From Neolewinella antarctica (GTDB taxonomy: Bacteria; Bacteroidota; Bacteroidia; Chitinophagales; Saprospiraceae): DNA of 64,000 bases. The translations under genes were made by a program, and so were the position numbers. Of this stretch, positions 7,146 through 15,924 are shown one piece after another. How positions within the stretch are numbered: the first letter of the stretch is position 1; each line of letters begins with the position of its first letter. The notes beneath the pieces are model-generated. The model had not been told where the DNA came from. It saw only the letters and a program-made list of their open reading frames with translations, and did not search any database. The DNA lies in contig NZ_JAATJH010000002.1 in NCBI RefSeq assembly GCF_011927835.1, positions 434,001 through 498,000 on the forward strand, read 5' to 3'.

Positions 7146-8828
7146 ATGTCAGAAGAAGAAAGGGAAGCCCTCAACCGCCACTTAAGCCAATTTGCGAACG
7201 AACGGAACAACACGCCAGTCGATGACTTTCTCGGCCTTAATCCGGCTCAGGTTCACCAATTGCGCAGTGATCCCCTGGGGGAGGGCTGCGTTTTGCGGTG
7301 GCGCGATGACATCTCGGAAGTAGTGCTGGATGAAATTCCGGCACTACGGATAGCTACGGAACTGCTGAATCGCCTCAGCACGAAAGAGATCAAGTTGACG
7401 GCCAAGGGAAACCTCCCGCGCGCCACCGTCCGGGACCTTTTCCTGCTCGGTCTGGCACCGGAAGACCGAGCTAACTTTAACGTTGCGGACATCAAGTCAG
7501 AGGACGACACAGTAATGGTTACTTGCGTGAAATTAGTCCTGGGCGATCTTGGGCTGACCAAGAAGCGACAGGGGAAACTAAGCCTGACGGCAAAAGGCAA
7601 AAAAGCTCTCAAGCAGCCCCGGAAAGTGCTTTTGAAAGATCTTTTTACTAAAACCACCAAAGCCTTCAATTTGGCCTTTTACGTAGGCTGGGGTTTCGTG
7701 GATGATGACGAAACGCACATCATCCAGGAAAACGTTGGGTTCGCTCTCTACACACTACTCCAATTAGGTAAGGAATGGCGGCCGATCGACGCCTACGCGG
7801 AGGCATTTTTGGTAGCCTTCCCGGCGGTGCTCGGTGAATTTAGTGACAGCCCCTACCGAAGCCGGGAGGAGAAAGTAGTTGCGGATTTCAACAGTCGCTT
7901 CACCCAGCGGCTCTTTCCCTGGTACGGCCTGTTGCGCCAGCGGGGTGAGTATGCCGTCAAGGGTGACAACCGCGAAGTCATGGCGACCGACCTGTGCCGC
8001 GCCCTTTTCGAAGTCGATACCGAAGCCCGGGCGCCCGAGACGGACGCGGACGTCGACACTCAAATCCGCTCCGCCCTTTTCGACGCCGAAACGGGGGGCT
8101 CCTCCTGGACGGCTGCCGGTACCGATCCGGAAATACAAAAGCATTTCCACGAACAGATCCGCGCCTTCCACAGTAAGGAAAATGAAGTCGGCCGCATCAC
8201 GGTCGGCAGCCTGATGGCGGGCATCGAAACCGTCGACCCGGACAGCCTTACTGACGAAGAAGCGGCCATACCACTGGTCGGTGAACTCGCCCAGGCGATG
8301 GCGGACCGCGGCGTCTTCTTCCCCCCGCCCGCCCACGTGCCGCCGATTTTACTGTACCGCTTCATGGTCACGGACCTGCTTGCTCACGAGATTCCGCGGC
8401 CGTCGCCGACGATGCCGGCCTTTATTCCGTTTGAATCGGTAGCGACCGATCTTCCGATCCCTAGCGAAACGGCCTGGGCCGCCGAAAGTCTGCTGGCCTA
8501 TCTCTTTACGCTCGACCGACCGCTGCCGAAAGATGCTTTTTCTCCGACGATGCGCCTTGGTGACCGGGTTGTCCCCCGCGCCGAAGCACTGGCCCACGCG
8601 GATCGGTGGCGTGGAAAGTGGTCCTCCATTCGTCCGCTTTCGTTTGGCCTCGGGCCCGTCGAGCCGGGGGAGGATGGGGTGGTTTTCCAGTTCGTACAGG
8701 TTAGTTACGAGGCAACGGATCACCAGGGGAAGATGACGCTTTTTGACGGGCCGGGTACGGTGCAGTTGGCCCCGTCGGAGGAGGGGTGGTTGATTCAGGG
8801 GGGGACTTTTGAGGGGTTTGGTTTTTAG
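7146..8828 (+). CDS. Orphan 560-residue soluble protein
   Basis: Not recognised. The protein is acidic, has no signal peptide or membrane segment, and its base composition matches its neighbours. Residues 68-160 contain two copies of an LTAKG word: EIKLTAKGNLPRATVRDLFLLGL and later KLSLTAKGKKAL. This suggests a repeated small fold, possibly winged-helix-like, with LVLGDLGLTKKRQG between them. The middle part, KAFNLAFYVGWGFVDDDE to LGKEWRPIDAYAEAFLVAFP, is hydrophobic-helical. The C-terminal 150 residues look like a separate domain ending DGPGTVQLAPSEEGWLIQGGTF. Nearby genes give no operon partner. Start at ATG 7146. It is clearly coding, because it has no stop over 1.7 kb and reads smoothly. 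Confidence 0.6.
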   Translation: MSEEEREALNRHLSQFANERNNTPVDDFLGLNPAQVHQLRSDPLGEGCVLRWRDDISEVVLDEIPALRIATELLNRLSTKEIKLTAKGNLPRATVRDLFLLGLAPEDRANFNVADIKSEDDTVMVTCVKLVLGDLGLTKKRQGKLSLTAKGKKALKQPRKVLLKDLFTKTTKAFNLAFYVGWGFVDDDETHIIQENVGFALYTLLQLGKEWRPIDAYAEAFLVAFPAVLGEFSDSPYRSREEKVVADFNSRFTQRLFPWYGLLRQRGEYAVKGDNREVMATDLCRALFEVDTEARAPETDADVDTQIRSALFDAETGGSSWTAAGTDPEIQKHFHEQIRAFHSKENEVGRITVGSLMAGIETVDPDSLTDEEAAIPLVGELAQAMADRGVFFPPPAHVPPILLYRFMVTDLLAHEIPRPSPTMPAFIPFESVATDLPIPSETAWAAESLLAYLFTLDRPLPKDAFSPTMRLGDRVVPRAEALAHADRWRGKWSSIRPLSFGLGPVEPGEDGVVFQFVQVSYEATDHQGKMTLFDGPGTVQLAPSEEGWLIQGGTFEGFGF

Positions 8829-9242
8829 GTTGGTGGTTGGTGGCCTTGGTCAGCCGTCAAAACACTAATCGAGCTTACACTCCCTTATTTTGTTCCAATC
8901 AAGTCGGGATGCCTGCACCCAAATCCATCAAATATAATATTTTCATGCCTTCCGTAACTTCCCGCAACCACCCGCACAAATGAGGCGAAACTAGCTAAAA
9001 ACCTGCACCAAAATCATGCCTGAATTCGCGCTGGAGAGCTTTATTTGATCTAGCTCACCCTAAGCAACTGTAGAAGGCGATGATCACACTGCTATAAATT
9101 TGGATGGAAAATCACCAACGAATCCGTCAATTTTGGGGAAATTACGCTGGAGAAAGAACCCTTTGGCGTTGCCCTCCAGAGGTTTTCTACTAGTAGGCGG
9201 AATAGCTGAATTAAGTTAGTGTACGTCGGTCAATATTTCATC
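8829..9242. other. Spacer with no gene seen
   Basis: A stretch of about 410 bp that becomes visibly more A+T-rich towards its right end, where the low-GC pair at 9503-10629 begins. No repeats, RNA genes or convincing small frames were found. Confidence 0.5.
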
Positions 9243-9271
9243 TTTGATAGCTTGCGGTAGTGTTATGTTTG
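9243..9271 (+). promoter_or_regulatory. Promoter of the HExxH/lipoprotein unit
   Basis: TTTG (9243-9246), a 17-base spacer and TATGTTTG (9264-9271) fit the Bacteroidota promoter pattern, with a slightly short spacer. Confidence 0.5.
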
Positions 9272-9326
9272 GCGTTACGAGGTTTAGTCGGTAATTTCCA
9301 TACCTATTAACTCACACACACTAAGG

Positions 9327-9497
9327 ATGAAAAGAATTATCAATACCCGACTAGAAGCGTGCATTGAGGCAAGTACTGATTATCCGAGAGCGCTACTCAT
9401 AAAGAAATATCATATGGTGATGGCTTCCCCAACGCACCACGCGCCAGGGACTGCTTGGCGAATTCCGTATTCAACCGACCGACCGCCCACCTCCTGA
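9327..9497 (+). CDS. Small 56-residue frame before the HExxH gene
   Basis: An ATG preceded by AAGG opens a frame of 56 codons that stops 5 bases before the next gene. It begins MKRIINTRLEACIEASTDY. The +1 frame over its second half also reads without stops (GDGFPNAPRARDCLANSVF) and ends just before 9503. The stretch may therefore be a decayed 5' part of a longer gene whose 3' part is the HExxH frame. Coding status is uncertain. Confidence 0.3.
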   Translation: MKRIINTRLEACIEASTDYPRALLIKKYHMVMASPTHHAPGTAWRIPYSTDRPPTS

Positions 9498-9502
9498 GCT
9501 AA

Positions 9503-10087
9503 GTGAGTGGCGTTCCGGAAAGGGTACTGCTGGAACAGACCATAATAATGGACCCAAATCAATCGATCTATCCCTGGTTTAGCAGCAACAGCGGCGGAGG
9601 GGGCTTGACTTCCGGTAACGGTCAAAACTTCTCTATTCACTATACCGATAATTTCTTTTCCGGTGACCCTAGCTCGTATAATAATCACGGGTATGGAAGA
9701 AACACCTATAAGTGGCTTTTCATTAGTTCTCATGAGGTAGTGCACATCAAGCAAAATATTGATTGGGCTATATCTTTAGGTTACTATTCGCCTCCAATGT
9801 TAGTGAAGAACGCTTATCTGGGGCACGCTGCCGGGCAGTATGCTATTGCGGGAAGCCACGATGGGGCTAGAAACGAAATATTGGCTGACATTGGAAGTGA
9901 AACGTTCAAGGACTTCGACAAATTTATCGATAAATTTGCTAGCAATCAAGCTTTGATCAAGTTGTTAGAGTCGCAGCATGCGGATGCATTTAAAGTCGCT
10001 CAAGTTGATAGATGGTGGAAGAAGTATCGAGTAAAAGTAACAAAAGGTAGGGGTGGCGCTATATTTTTAGGGAATAACCCCAAATAA
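9503..10087 (+). CDS. HExxH-motif protein, toxin-domain-like
   Basis: A 194-residue product from a GTG at 9503, or 179 residues from the ATG at 9548. It carries SSHEVVHIKQ, an HExxH zinc-protease signature, followed about 50 residues later by ARNEILADIG, whose glutamate could be the third metal ligand. The N-terminal part is rich in Gly, Ser, Asn and Tyr, as in the ends of RHS or other polymorphic toxins. No signal peptide is present. It is more A+T-rich than its neighbours and is followed 44 bases later by a lipoprotein gene. It could be an orphan toxin module, a remnant of a larger protein, or a cytoplasmic peptidase. Function is not established. Confidence 0.5.
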   Translation: MSGVPERVLLEQTIIMDPNQSIYPWFSSNSGGGGLTSGNGQNFSIHYTDNFFSGDPSSYNNHGYGRNTYKWLFISSHEVVHIKQNIDWAISLGYYSPPMLVKNAYLGHAAGQYAIAGSHDGARNEILADIGSETFKDFDKFIDKFASNQALIKLLESQHADAFKVAQVDRWWKKYRVKVTKGRGGAIFLGNNPK

Positions 10088-10131
10088 TCAGGCTACTCGA
10101 GAGTTATGCATGCCGAGGAATATTTAAAATT

Positions 10132-10629
10132 ATGAATTTACTTTCTATTGTCAATAAAAACTTTGTTAATATCAGTGAGGGCAGCGTAAATGTACTACAA
10201 CCTTCACGCCGTCTCCACCCAATTGTGTCGTTAAAACAGCGGTATATCGTTAGTGGAGTTATTACGATCCTGACTTTCATCCTGTCAGGTTGTGTTAATA
10301 ACGTTGTGTACTTGGACGTTGATACCGAAACGCTGGTGCCTTGCGGTACCTCAAGGATAACCAGCGTTACCCTTGAAGATGAGAATCATAGACTGATAAG
10401 ACTTAAGGCTAAATGGGAAGTGGCAAGCGCAACCCTACCTTTACGAATAGTTCCGGAGCAGTACCAGATAAATGTTGTATTTGAGGATGAGAATACCTTT
10501 ACACTACTTCCTAACATGACCTACATCGTTGAGCACAGTACGCACGGTGACGCAGGAATGGATGATCTAACATTTAGAACCGACGCGACGGGGAAAATCA
10601 TCAGTGCAAGCAGGACTGCTTGCGATTGA
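10132..10629 (+). CDS. Small predicted lipoprotein
   Basis: The frame encodes up to 165 residues, but a hydrophobic run with a lipobox (VITILTFILSGC) ends at Cys54 of that frame. A GTG at 10225 would give a normal short lipoprotein signal, so the true start is probably there and the mature protein has about 112 residues. The mature part is beta-rich (VVYLDVDTETLVPCG, YQINVVFEDENTFTLLPNMTYIVEHSTHGD) and unrecognised. It lies directly behind the HExxH gene and shares its A+T-rich composition. A protective or partner role for a toxin would be speculation. Confidence 0.55.
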   Translation: MNLLSIVNKNFVNISEGSVNVLQPSRRLHPIVSLKQRYIVSGVITILTFILSGCVNNVVYLDVDTETLVPCGTSRITSVTLEDENHRLIRLKAKWEVASATLPLRIVPEQYQINVVFEDENTFTLLPNMTYIVEHSTHGDAGMDDLTFRTDATGKIISASRTACD

Positions 10630-10807
10630 TTGGGTAGTGGCTGTTAGTTGCGACAAATGGCGTAGCAAGGGAACGGTGTTATCGGGCGGAGACGTTCAGG
10701 CGTGATGAGGAGCGGTTGTGGTGGTTGTCTGACCTACATAAGAAAATAGTAAAGAGGGGAATAAATTCAACTCAAACGCCAGAAGCAGCCTCAAGCACAA
10801 CCAATCA

Positions 10808-11542
10808 CTAAAGCAACCGCCCCCCCGTCAACCGTTCCGTAAGCGCCTCCCGATTAGGCCGGCTGATCGGGAGGAGTTTCGCGCCGATCCGGACCTGGTT
10901 ACCAACGATTGCCTCCACGGCGGCCAGGCGGATGAGGTAGGAGCGGTGGATACGGAAAAAGTCGCTGGTGGGTAGGGCTCCTTCTAGTTCTTTAAGCGGT
11001 AACAGCGGCAGATAGCTGCCGTCACTGGTGTGAATACGGCAGTAGTTTTGCATGCTTTCCGCGTAGAGGATCGTGGCGGGGTCGATGCGTTCTACGCGGC
11101 CTTCTTCCTTGATGAAAACGTGTTTTGTTTTGGGCGTGAACGCGGGTGCAAGGTGGGATGGGGGAGCAGCAAAATCGTTAGACCGTTCTCTGACTTTCAG
11201 TACGGCCTTGAGAAACCTCGGAAACGAAATGGGTTTCAGCAAATAATCCACCGCATTCAGCTCAAAGCCTTCCACGGCAAACCCCGGGTGGGCGCTCGTG
11301 AAGATAATGGCGGGTGGGTTCGCTAAACTTTGTACGAGTTCCACCCCGCTCAGGCCCGGCATCTGAATGTCTAGCAGGATCAAGTCAACGTCTTCACCCT
11401 GCACCCGCGACAGCGCCTCCATGCCATTGCGTGCCTGAGCTACCTCCAATAAAAAGTCGGTACGCGAGACGTAATCGCTCATGCCTTCCCGGGCGAGGGG
11501 CTCGTCGTCAACGATCAGGACGCGTAGAGGAAGCTGGCTCAC
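10808..11542 (-). CDS. LytTR-type response regulator
   Basis: A 244-residue transcription regulator. Residues 6-118 form a receiver domain with the acidic pair D12/D13, phosphoacceptor D58 in LILLDIQMPG, the switch residue in IIFTSAHP and the conserved lysine in DYLLKPI. A linker follows, and residues 140-240 form a LytTR DNA-binding domain (YAESMQNYCRIHTSDGSY, FFRIHRSYLI, LPISRPNREAL). It is co-transcribed with and overlaps the sensor kinase by 4 bases. A one-mismatch copy of the dispersed GC motif lies in the receiver (11401-11416), and a degenerate copy (near 11132-11153) lies exactly in the inter-domain linker. Target genes are unknown. Confidence 0.93.
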   Translation of the reverse strand: MSQLPLRVLIVDDEPLAREGMSDYVSRTDFLLEVAQARNGMEALSRVQGEDVDLILLDIQMPGLSGVELVQSLANPPAIIFTSAHPGFAVEGFELNAVDYLLKPISFPRFLKAVLKVRERSNDFAAPPSHLAPAFTPKTKHVFIKEEGRVERIDPATILYAESMQNYCRIHTSDGSYLPLLPLKELEGALPTSDFFRIHRSYLIRLAAVEAIVGNQVRIGAKLLPISRPNREALTERLTGGRLL

Positions 11543-12612
11543 TGGAGGGGGATATCTAGGTGGACGGTGAACGTATCCGCCACTTTTTCGGTGGTGAGGA
11601 CGTGGTCATTTGGAAAAAGTAAGGCGAGTCGGCGGCGAATGTTAGCCAGCCCGATGCCACTCGCGTCCAAATCAGCCGCCGGCGCGGTCGGGCTGGTCTG
11701 GTTGCGCAGCGTAAACCGGAAGCGATCGTCACTGACTCTGGCCGACCCCGCCACGCAGGCACCGACGCCCGGGCTGTACTTGAAAGCGTTCTCCATGAGC
11801 GGCAGAAGCAACATGGGCGGAATGCTCGCACCCGTATTTAAATCCGGTTGACTAAACTCGTACTGAAAGTCTTCCTCCGTCCGCAGCCGCTGCAACTCGG
11901 TAAACTTCGCCAAGTGCGCTAATTCATCCGCCAGCGGAACGGTCGCCTGCTCCGACTGATAAAGTTGGTAGCGTAACAGGTCCGAAAAACCTTCCAGCGC
12001 CGCCCGCGCCCGGTCCGGATCGCGCGCAATCAAGACATATATCCCGTTGAGGGCGTTGAACAGGAAATGCGGATTAAGTTGGCCCCGCAAGTACGCCAGT
12101 TCCGTCGCCTGCTGGCTCGTTTTTAGTTTTGCCGTCCGTTGCTCCTGCTCGTGTTGCCGGCCATAGAGAAACAGGCCCGCGGTAACGGCCAGTGCCATGC
12201 CGAGTCCGCCGAAAATGGCTTCCAACCAAGTGGTAGCGTAGCCCAGCAGATCCGCAAGCGGAAGGGGCAACAGCGGTCCCATCCCCATCACGAAAAAGAT
12301 AACAATCAGCAGTAGTAGAATAAAAGTCACTACGATCGTCACGAGCCCCAGCAGATAGGGGAGTAGACCCAGGCGTTTTTCCAGCCGGGGCCGTAGTAAG
12401 TAGTGCAGGTGTAGGTACGTTGCCGCCGCCTGCCCGCTCATCAGGATAAAGGAGATCAGCAGGTTACCCGGCTCGAAGCGATCGGGCGCAAAGATGAGGT
12501 GGCAGAACAGTCCGTAACCGATCCAGAGCAGTAAGTCGTGGCGGAAACTGCGGTGCAGGATGTAGGTCGGCCCCGTGGCTGGAGCAGTCGGTACGGAAAT
12601 AGCGTTGCGCAT
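11539..12612 (-). CDS. LytS/YehU-type sensor histidine kinase
   Basis: A 357-residue membrane kinase that pairs with the LytTR regulator behind it. There are four hydrophobic segments (about 28-45, 50-68, 84-110 and 125-150), then a coiled region and the His_kinase block QLNPHFLFNALN with the phosphorylated H182. The ATP-binding domain shows LLLPLMENAFKYS (N-box) and ASGIGLANIRRRL (G-box). There is no periplasmic sensor domain of note, so the signal is probably sensed in the membrane. The stop overlaps the start of the regulator (ATGA-type overlap). Divergent from the next gene. Confidence 0.93.
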   Translation of the reverse strand: MRNAISVPTAPATGPTYILHRSFRHDLLLWIGYGLFCHLIFAPDRFEPGNLLISFILMSGQAAATYLHLHYLLRPRLEKRLGLLPYLLGLVTIVVTFILLLLIVIFFVMGMGPLLPLPLADLLGYATTWLEAIFGGLGMALAVTAGLFLYGRQHEQEQRTAKLKTSQQATELAYLRGQLNPHFLFNALNGIYVLIARDPDRARAALEGFSDLLRYQLYQSEQATVPLADELAHLAKFTELQRLRTEEDFQYEFSQPDLNTGASIPPMLLLPLMENAFKYSPGVGACVAGSARVSDDRFRFTLRNQTSPTAPAADLDASGIGLANIRRRLALLFPNDHVLTTEKVADTFTVHLDIPLQ

Positions 12613-12857
12613 GCGAAGTAAAATAAAGACAATCGGTCAAATGCGCAACGCGCTCACTCCAGCTTGGCCTAGCCACCGGGCGCAAGATTGACGAACCGCC
12701 CGATATAGTTGATGAACGGTCGGGGTTCCACTCGTCACTAGAAACCGTGGACTTAGCAAGTAAACTGGGGGCTTGCCAAGCGGTCCGCTAGTTTAGCTGG
12801 CGTCCACCAAGTACCCGGTCCTGATCCAATCCAACTAACCTCATAACCACGTCTGCC

Positions 12858-13580
12858 ATGCGCACGCTACTCGTTGTTCTTACCGCAATATGCTGTTTCA
12901 CCCCCCTCGCCGCCCAGTGCACCGACGGTGAAGACCTCGCCTACCGCGCCTACGTCACCAACTCCACCGCTGACTACGCCGCCGCCGTCGCCGCCACCCA
13001 ACAACTGCCAGCTACCGCCGAAAATCACTTCACGCTCGCCAGCCTCGCTCACCAGGCCGCCACCATGACGATGGTCTCCGAAAATACAGACGAGCTGGAA
13101 CGTTACCTCGACCTCACCGAGCAAGCCATCGACGACCTCTGGGAACTCGACGCCGAGCACCCCGGTGCCCATGGCCTTTACAGCGGCTACCTCGGACTAC
13201 GCATTGCCCAGACGCCCATGAAGGGAATGATTTACGGTAGCAAAGCCGCCAAGTACGCCCGCACCGGTGTCGAGCTGGGGCCGGACGACCCGGTCGCCAA
13301 TTATTTCCTCGGCTCCAATCTTTTTTACACGCCTGAAGAGTGGGGCGGGAACAAAAAAGCAGCCTTGGCCGCCCTGAAAACTGCCGCGGCTAACCTGCCC
13401 GCCGAGTCGTCAGCCTGTGACTGGATGGCCCTACAAATACTGACGCTCTACGGCCAGGCGCAGGCAAAAATGGGCGATAAAGACGGTGCCCGCACGACGT
13501 ACCTACGCGCCCTCGCCGCAGAGCCGGATTTGAATTACGTCAAATACGACCTACTGCCGCGGTTGGATAAAGAAAAGTAG
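12858..13580 (+). CDS. Exported TPR-like helical protein
   Basis: A 240-residue protein with a signal peptide (residues 1-20, MRTLLVVLTAICCFTPLAAQ) and an all-helical mature part with tetratricopeptide-like spacing. Examples are AENHFTLASLAHQAATMTM, AKYARTGVELGPDDPVANYFLG and YGQAQAKMGDKDGARTTYLRALAAEPD. Such proteins act as periplasmic scaffolds. It lies 62 bases before a TonB receptor gene and is probably co-transcribed with it, so it may assist that transport system. The specific role is not known. Confidence 0.75.
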   Translation: MRTLLVVLTAICCFTPLAAQCTDGEDLAYRAYVTNSTADYAAAVAATQQLPATAENHFTLASLAHQAATMTMVSENTDELERYLDLTEQAIDDLWELDAEHPGAHGLYSGYLGLRIAQTPMKGMIYGSKAAKYARTGVELGPDDPVANYFLGSNLFYTPEEWGGNKKAALAALKTAAANLPAESSACDWMALQILTLYGQAQAKMGDKDGARTTYLRALAAEPDLNYVKYDLLPRLDKEK

Positions 13581-13642
13581 ACGGGCCGGCGCACAAAACA
13601 CCTCGGCTTCCTCCGGAGCGAAACACTCAAAACTGATTTACA

Positions 13643-15802
13643 ATGCGGTACGCAAGAGCCACTTTGCGGCATATTTTTCCGGTCAGTCGGTGCTTACGGA
13701 ACGCGTTGATCCTCTTACTCCTCGGTCTCCTGCCCGGCACCCGCGTCCTCGCCCAAATCAACATTAACGGAATGGTGCGGGGAGCGGAAGCTGAAGCACT
13801 AACCGGAGCCTACGTCTACCCCGGAAATGACCCCGGCGCGGTCGTCACGACCGATTCCACCGGCCGGTTTGCGTTGGAGTTGGCGCAACCCGATACGTTG
13901 CTGGTCACCTTCCTCGGCTACCGAACGCTGCGCTACTACGCAGCCAAAACAGCCGAAAATATTCTCCTGGAATTGACGCCGACGGATGCCAGCAGCATCA
14001 CCGCCCTGACCGTCCGCGCCAGTAAAATTCCCCACGGGGAACTGGCCAGCCTCCGGTTCAACCAGATGGATGTGTACCGCGACCCCGCCGCCAAGGCCGA
14101 TCCGCTCCTGGCCGTCAACAGCCTCCCGGCGGCGACGAACCCCGACGAAACGGCCAACGTCTCCCTGCGCGGCAGCCCTTCCGAAGCGACGGGGATCTAC
14201 CTCAACGACGTACCGATCCGCTCCGCCGTGCGGCTCGACCAGAGCAACGGGGTAGGGCAATTTTCCCTATTTGGTAGTCTACCGCTGCGGGAAGTGAACG
14301 TCTACGCCAGCGCGCCACCCGTGCCCTTCAGCCAGACGAGCGCCGGGGCCGTAGCCATCTACACCGACCCCCGGACGCCGACGAACACGACGACCGGCCT
14401 AAGCCTGCACGTCGCCGGCGTCGGCCTTTCCCACGCACGGCCACTGGGCGAGCGGACGGGCCTGCGGGCTTACGTAAACGTCGGAAACGTGGCTGCCTTC
14501 CGCGCGCTGAACCCCAGTGGATTAAGGGAGCTACGGAAATCCCAGAGCCTGGACGGTACGCTGCAACTCACGCACCGCATCGCGGAGGGGAAATCGCTGG
14601 AATTCTTCTACCTTGGTTTCGACGAGACCTTCCGGTACGAACTCACGACACCTTACTTCAGTGGCAACTTTGCTCAGCGCAAGCCGCGCCATTTGGGCAT
14701 CATCAATTACCGCCAGGAGTCCGGCAACTGGGAAGTAGCCATCAACCAGGCGTTGGACTGGGAACGGGGCGAGTTTGCCTTGGGGAATCTGAACAACACC
14801 ACCCGCCGCTGGCACAACCACACGGCCCTGCACGGTACGCACCGGTCGTGCGGGCGGACGGTGCGCCTCGGCGCGACGCTGAACGCCTACGATGACCTGA
14901 CGACCGGCCGTGCTCCGGTGCTGGATTACCGCTTGGCACCGGAGGATGCCGCCGTCGCCTACCGCAGCGCGGAGCGGCACACGTTGATCGAGGCTTACGC
15001 TGCGGTGAGTGAGCGGCTGGGGAGTAGGTGGCTGGCGTCGGTTGGTATCAAGCCCATTCATCAACTGGAGGTAGGTCAGCTGCGGCTGAACGCCCAGGCG
15101 AGTCTGCGCTACCGGCTGGCGGAGGGGAATCACCTGCACTTGAGCGGCGGCCGCTTCGCGCAGTTCTTGCCCCCCGGTCCGAATATTTTTGCCTGGCAAA
15201 CGCTCGATCTGACGCAGGGCGCGCTGGAGTACAAAGGCACCGACGGCAACTGGCGGTGGACGGCGGCGGCCTTCGCCAAGCGGGAACTGTACTCGGCCGC
15301 ACCGGACCTCAACGTGCTCGGCGCCGAGGCGCGGCTGGATTACGAAAAAGGCCCGTGGCGGACGTGGGTGAGTTGGACGGGCGTGCGCAACCGGGTGGTA
15401 AATACCGGCGAACCGACGCGGCGGGATTTTCCTTTTCTGGCGCGGACGCGGGTGCACCGGGAGTTACCGGGAGCCATGACCGCGGGCCTGGCGGCTACCT
15501 ACCGGCGGGGCACGACCGTTCGGTCTCTGGTTGACCGGGAGGAGATTTTGGGGACGGACGGCTGGTTCGCTCCGATCTACGCGGCGACCGGGGAGCGGCT
15601 GCCGAATTACGCGCGGGTGGACTTGGCGTTTACGAAAATGTTTATCCTGGGGGCGGGCACGGTGGTCGTTTATTTGAACGTCAATAATTTACTGGGGACG
15701 GAAAACGTCCAGGGGTACGAATACAACGCGGCTTTCCTGGAGCGGCGGGCGGCGGTTTATAGTCGGCGGCTGGTGTTTTTTGGTGGGGTTTGGCAGCTAT
15801 AG
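13643..15802 (+). CDS. TonB-dependent outer membrane receptor
   Basis: A 719-residue receptor. A signal peptide ends near residue 38 (RVLAQ). Residues 40-110 form a carboxypeptidase-regulatory-like beta domain (INGMVRGAEAEALTGAYVY, TDSTGRFAL, LLVTFLGY). The plug is at about 130-240 (LLAVNSLPAATNPDETANVSLRGSPSEATGIYLNDVPI), followed by the beta-barrel to the C-terminus (FLERRAAVYSRRLVFFGGVWQL). This class imports siderophores, vitamins or oligomers with energy from TonB. The ligand cannot be read. A one-mismatch copy of the dispersed GC motif (15440-15455) lies in frame in a barrel loop. Confidence 0.9.
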   Translation: MRYARATLRHIFPVSRCLRNALILLLLGLLPGTRVLAQININGMVRGAEAEALTGAYVYPGNDPGAVVTTDSTGRFALELAQPDTLLVTFLGYRTLRYYAAKTAENILLELTPTDASSITALTVRASKIPHGELASLRFNQMDVYRDPAAKADPLLAVNSLPAATNPDETANVSLRGSPSEATGIYLNDVPIRSAVRLDQSNGVGQFSLFGSLPLREVNVYASAPPVPFSQTSAGAVAIYTDPRTPTNTTTGLSLHVAGVGLSHARPLGERTGLRAYVNVGNVAAFRALNPSGLRELRKSQSLDGTLQLTHRIAEGKSLEFFYLGFDETFRYELTTPYFSGNFAQRKPRHLGIINYRQESGNWEVAINQALDWERGEFALGNLNNTTRRWHNHTALHGTHRSCGRTVRLGATLNAYDDLTTGRAPVLDYRLAPEDAAVAYRSAERHTLIEAYAAVSERLGSRWLASVGIKPIHQLEVGQLRLNAQASLRYRLAEGNHLHLSGGRFAQFLPPGPNIFAWQTLDLTQGALEYKGTDGNWRWTAAAFAKRELYSAAPDLNVLGAEARLDYEKGPWRTWVSWTGVRNRVVNTGEPTRRDFPFLARTRVHRELPGAMTAGLAATYRRGTTVRSLVDREEILGTDGWFAPIYAATGERLPNYARVDLAFTKMFILGAGTVVVYLNVNNLLGTENVQGYEYNAAFLERRAAVYSRRLVFFGGVWQL

Positions 15803-15924
15803 GTGAGTTGTATTTCCGCTCATTATCGTAATTGACGAGCGTTAACGTTTGGTTGTGGTATGCTCGTTACAACTCCGTGCCCCCGTAACTTGTCCTCCGA
15901 TTAGCCAAATCGAAATACCCCCCC

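Noticed and set aside
13736-13754. A GC-motif-like stretch in the signal peptide of the TonB receptor
   Set aside because: It has two mismatches in a GC-rich stretch and may be chance.
14531-15457. Long - strand frame (308 codons) opposite the TonB receptor
   Set aside because: It is Arg/Pro-rich shadow coding in GC-rich sequence; the + strand receptor explains it.
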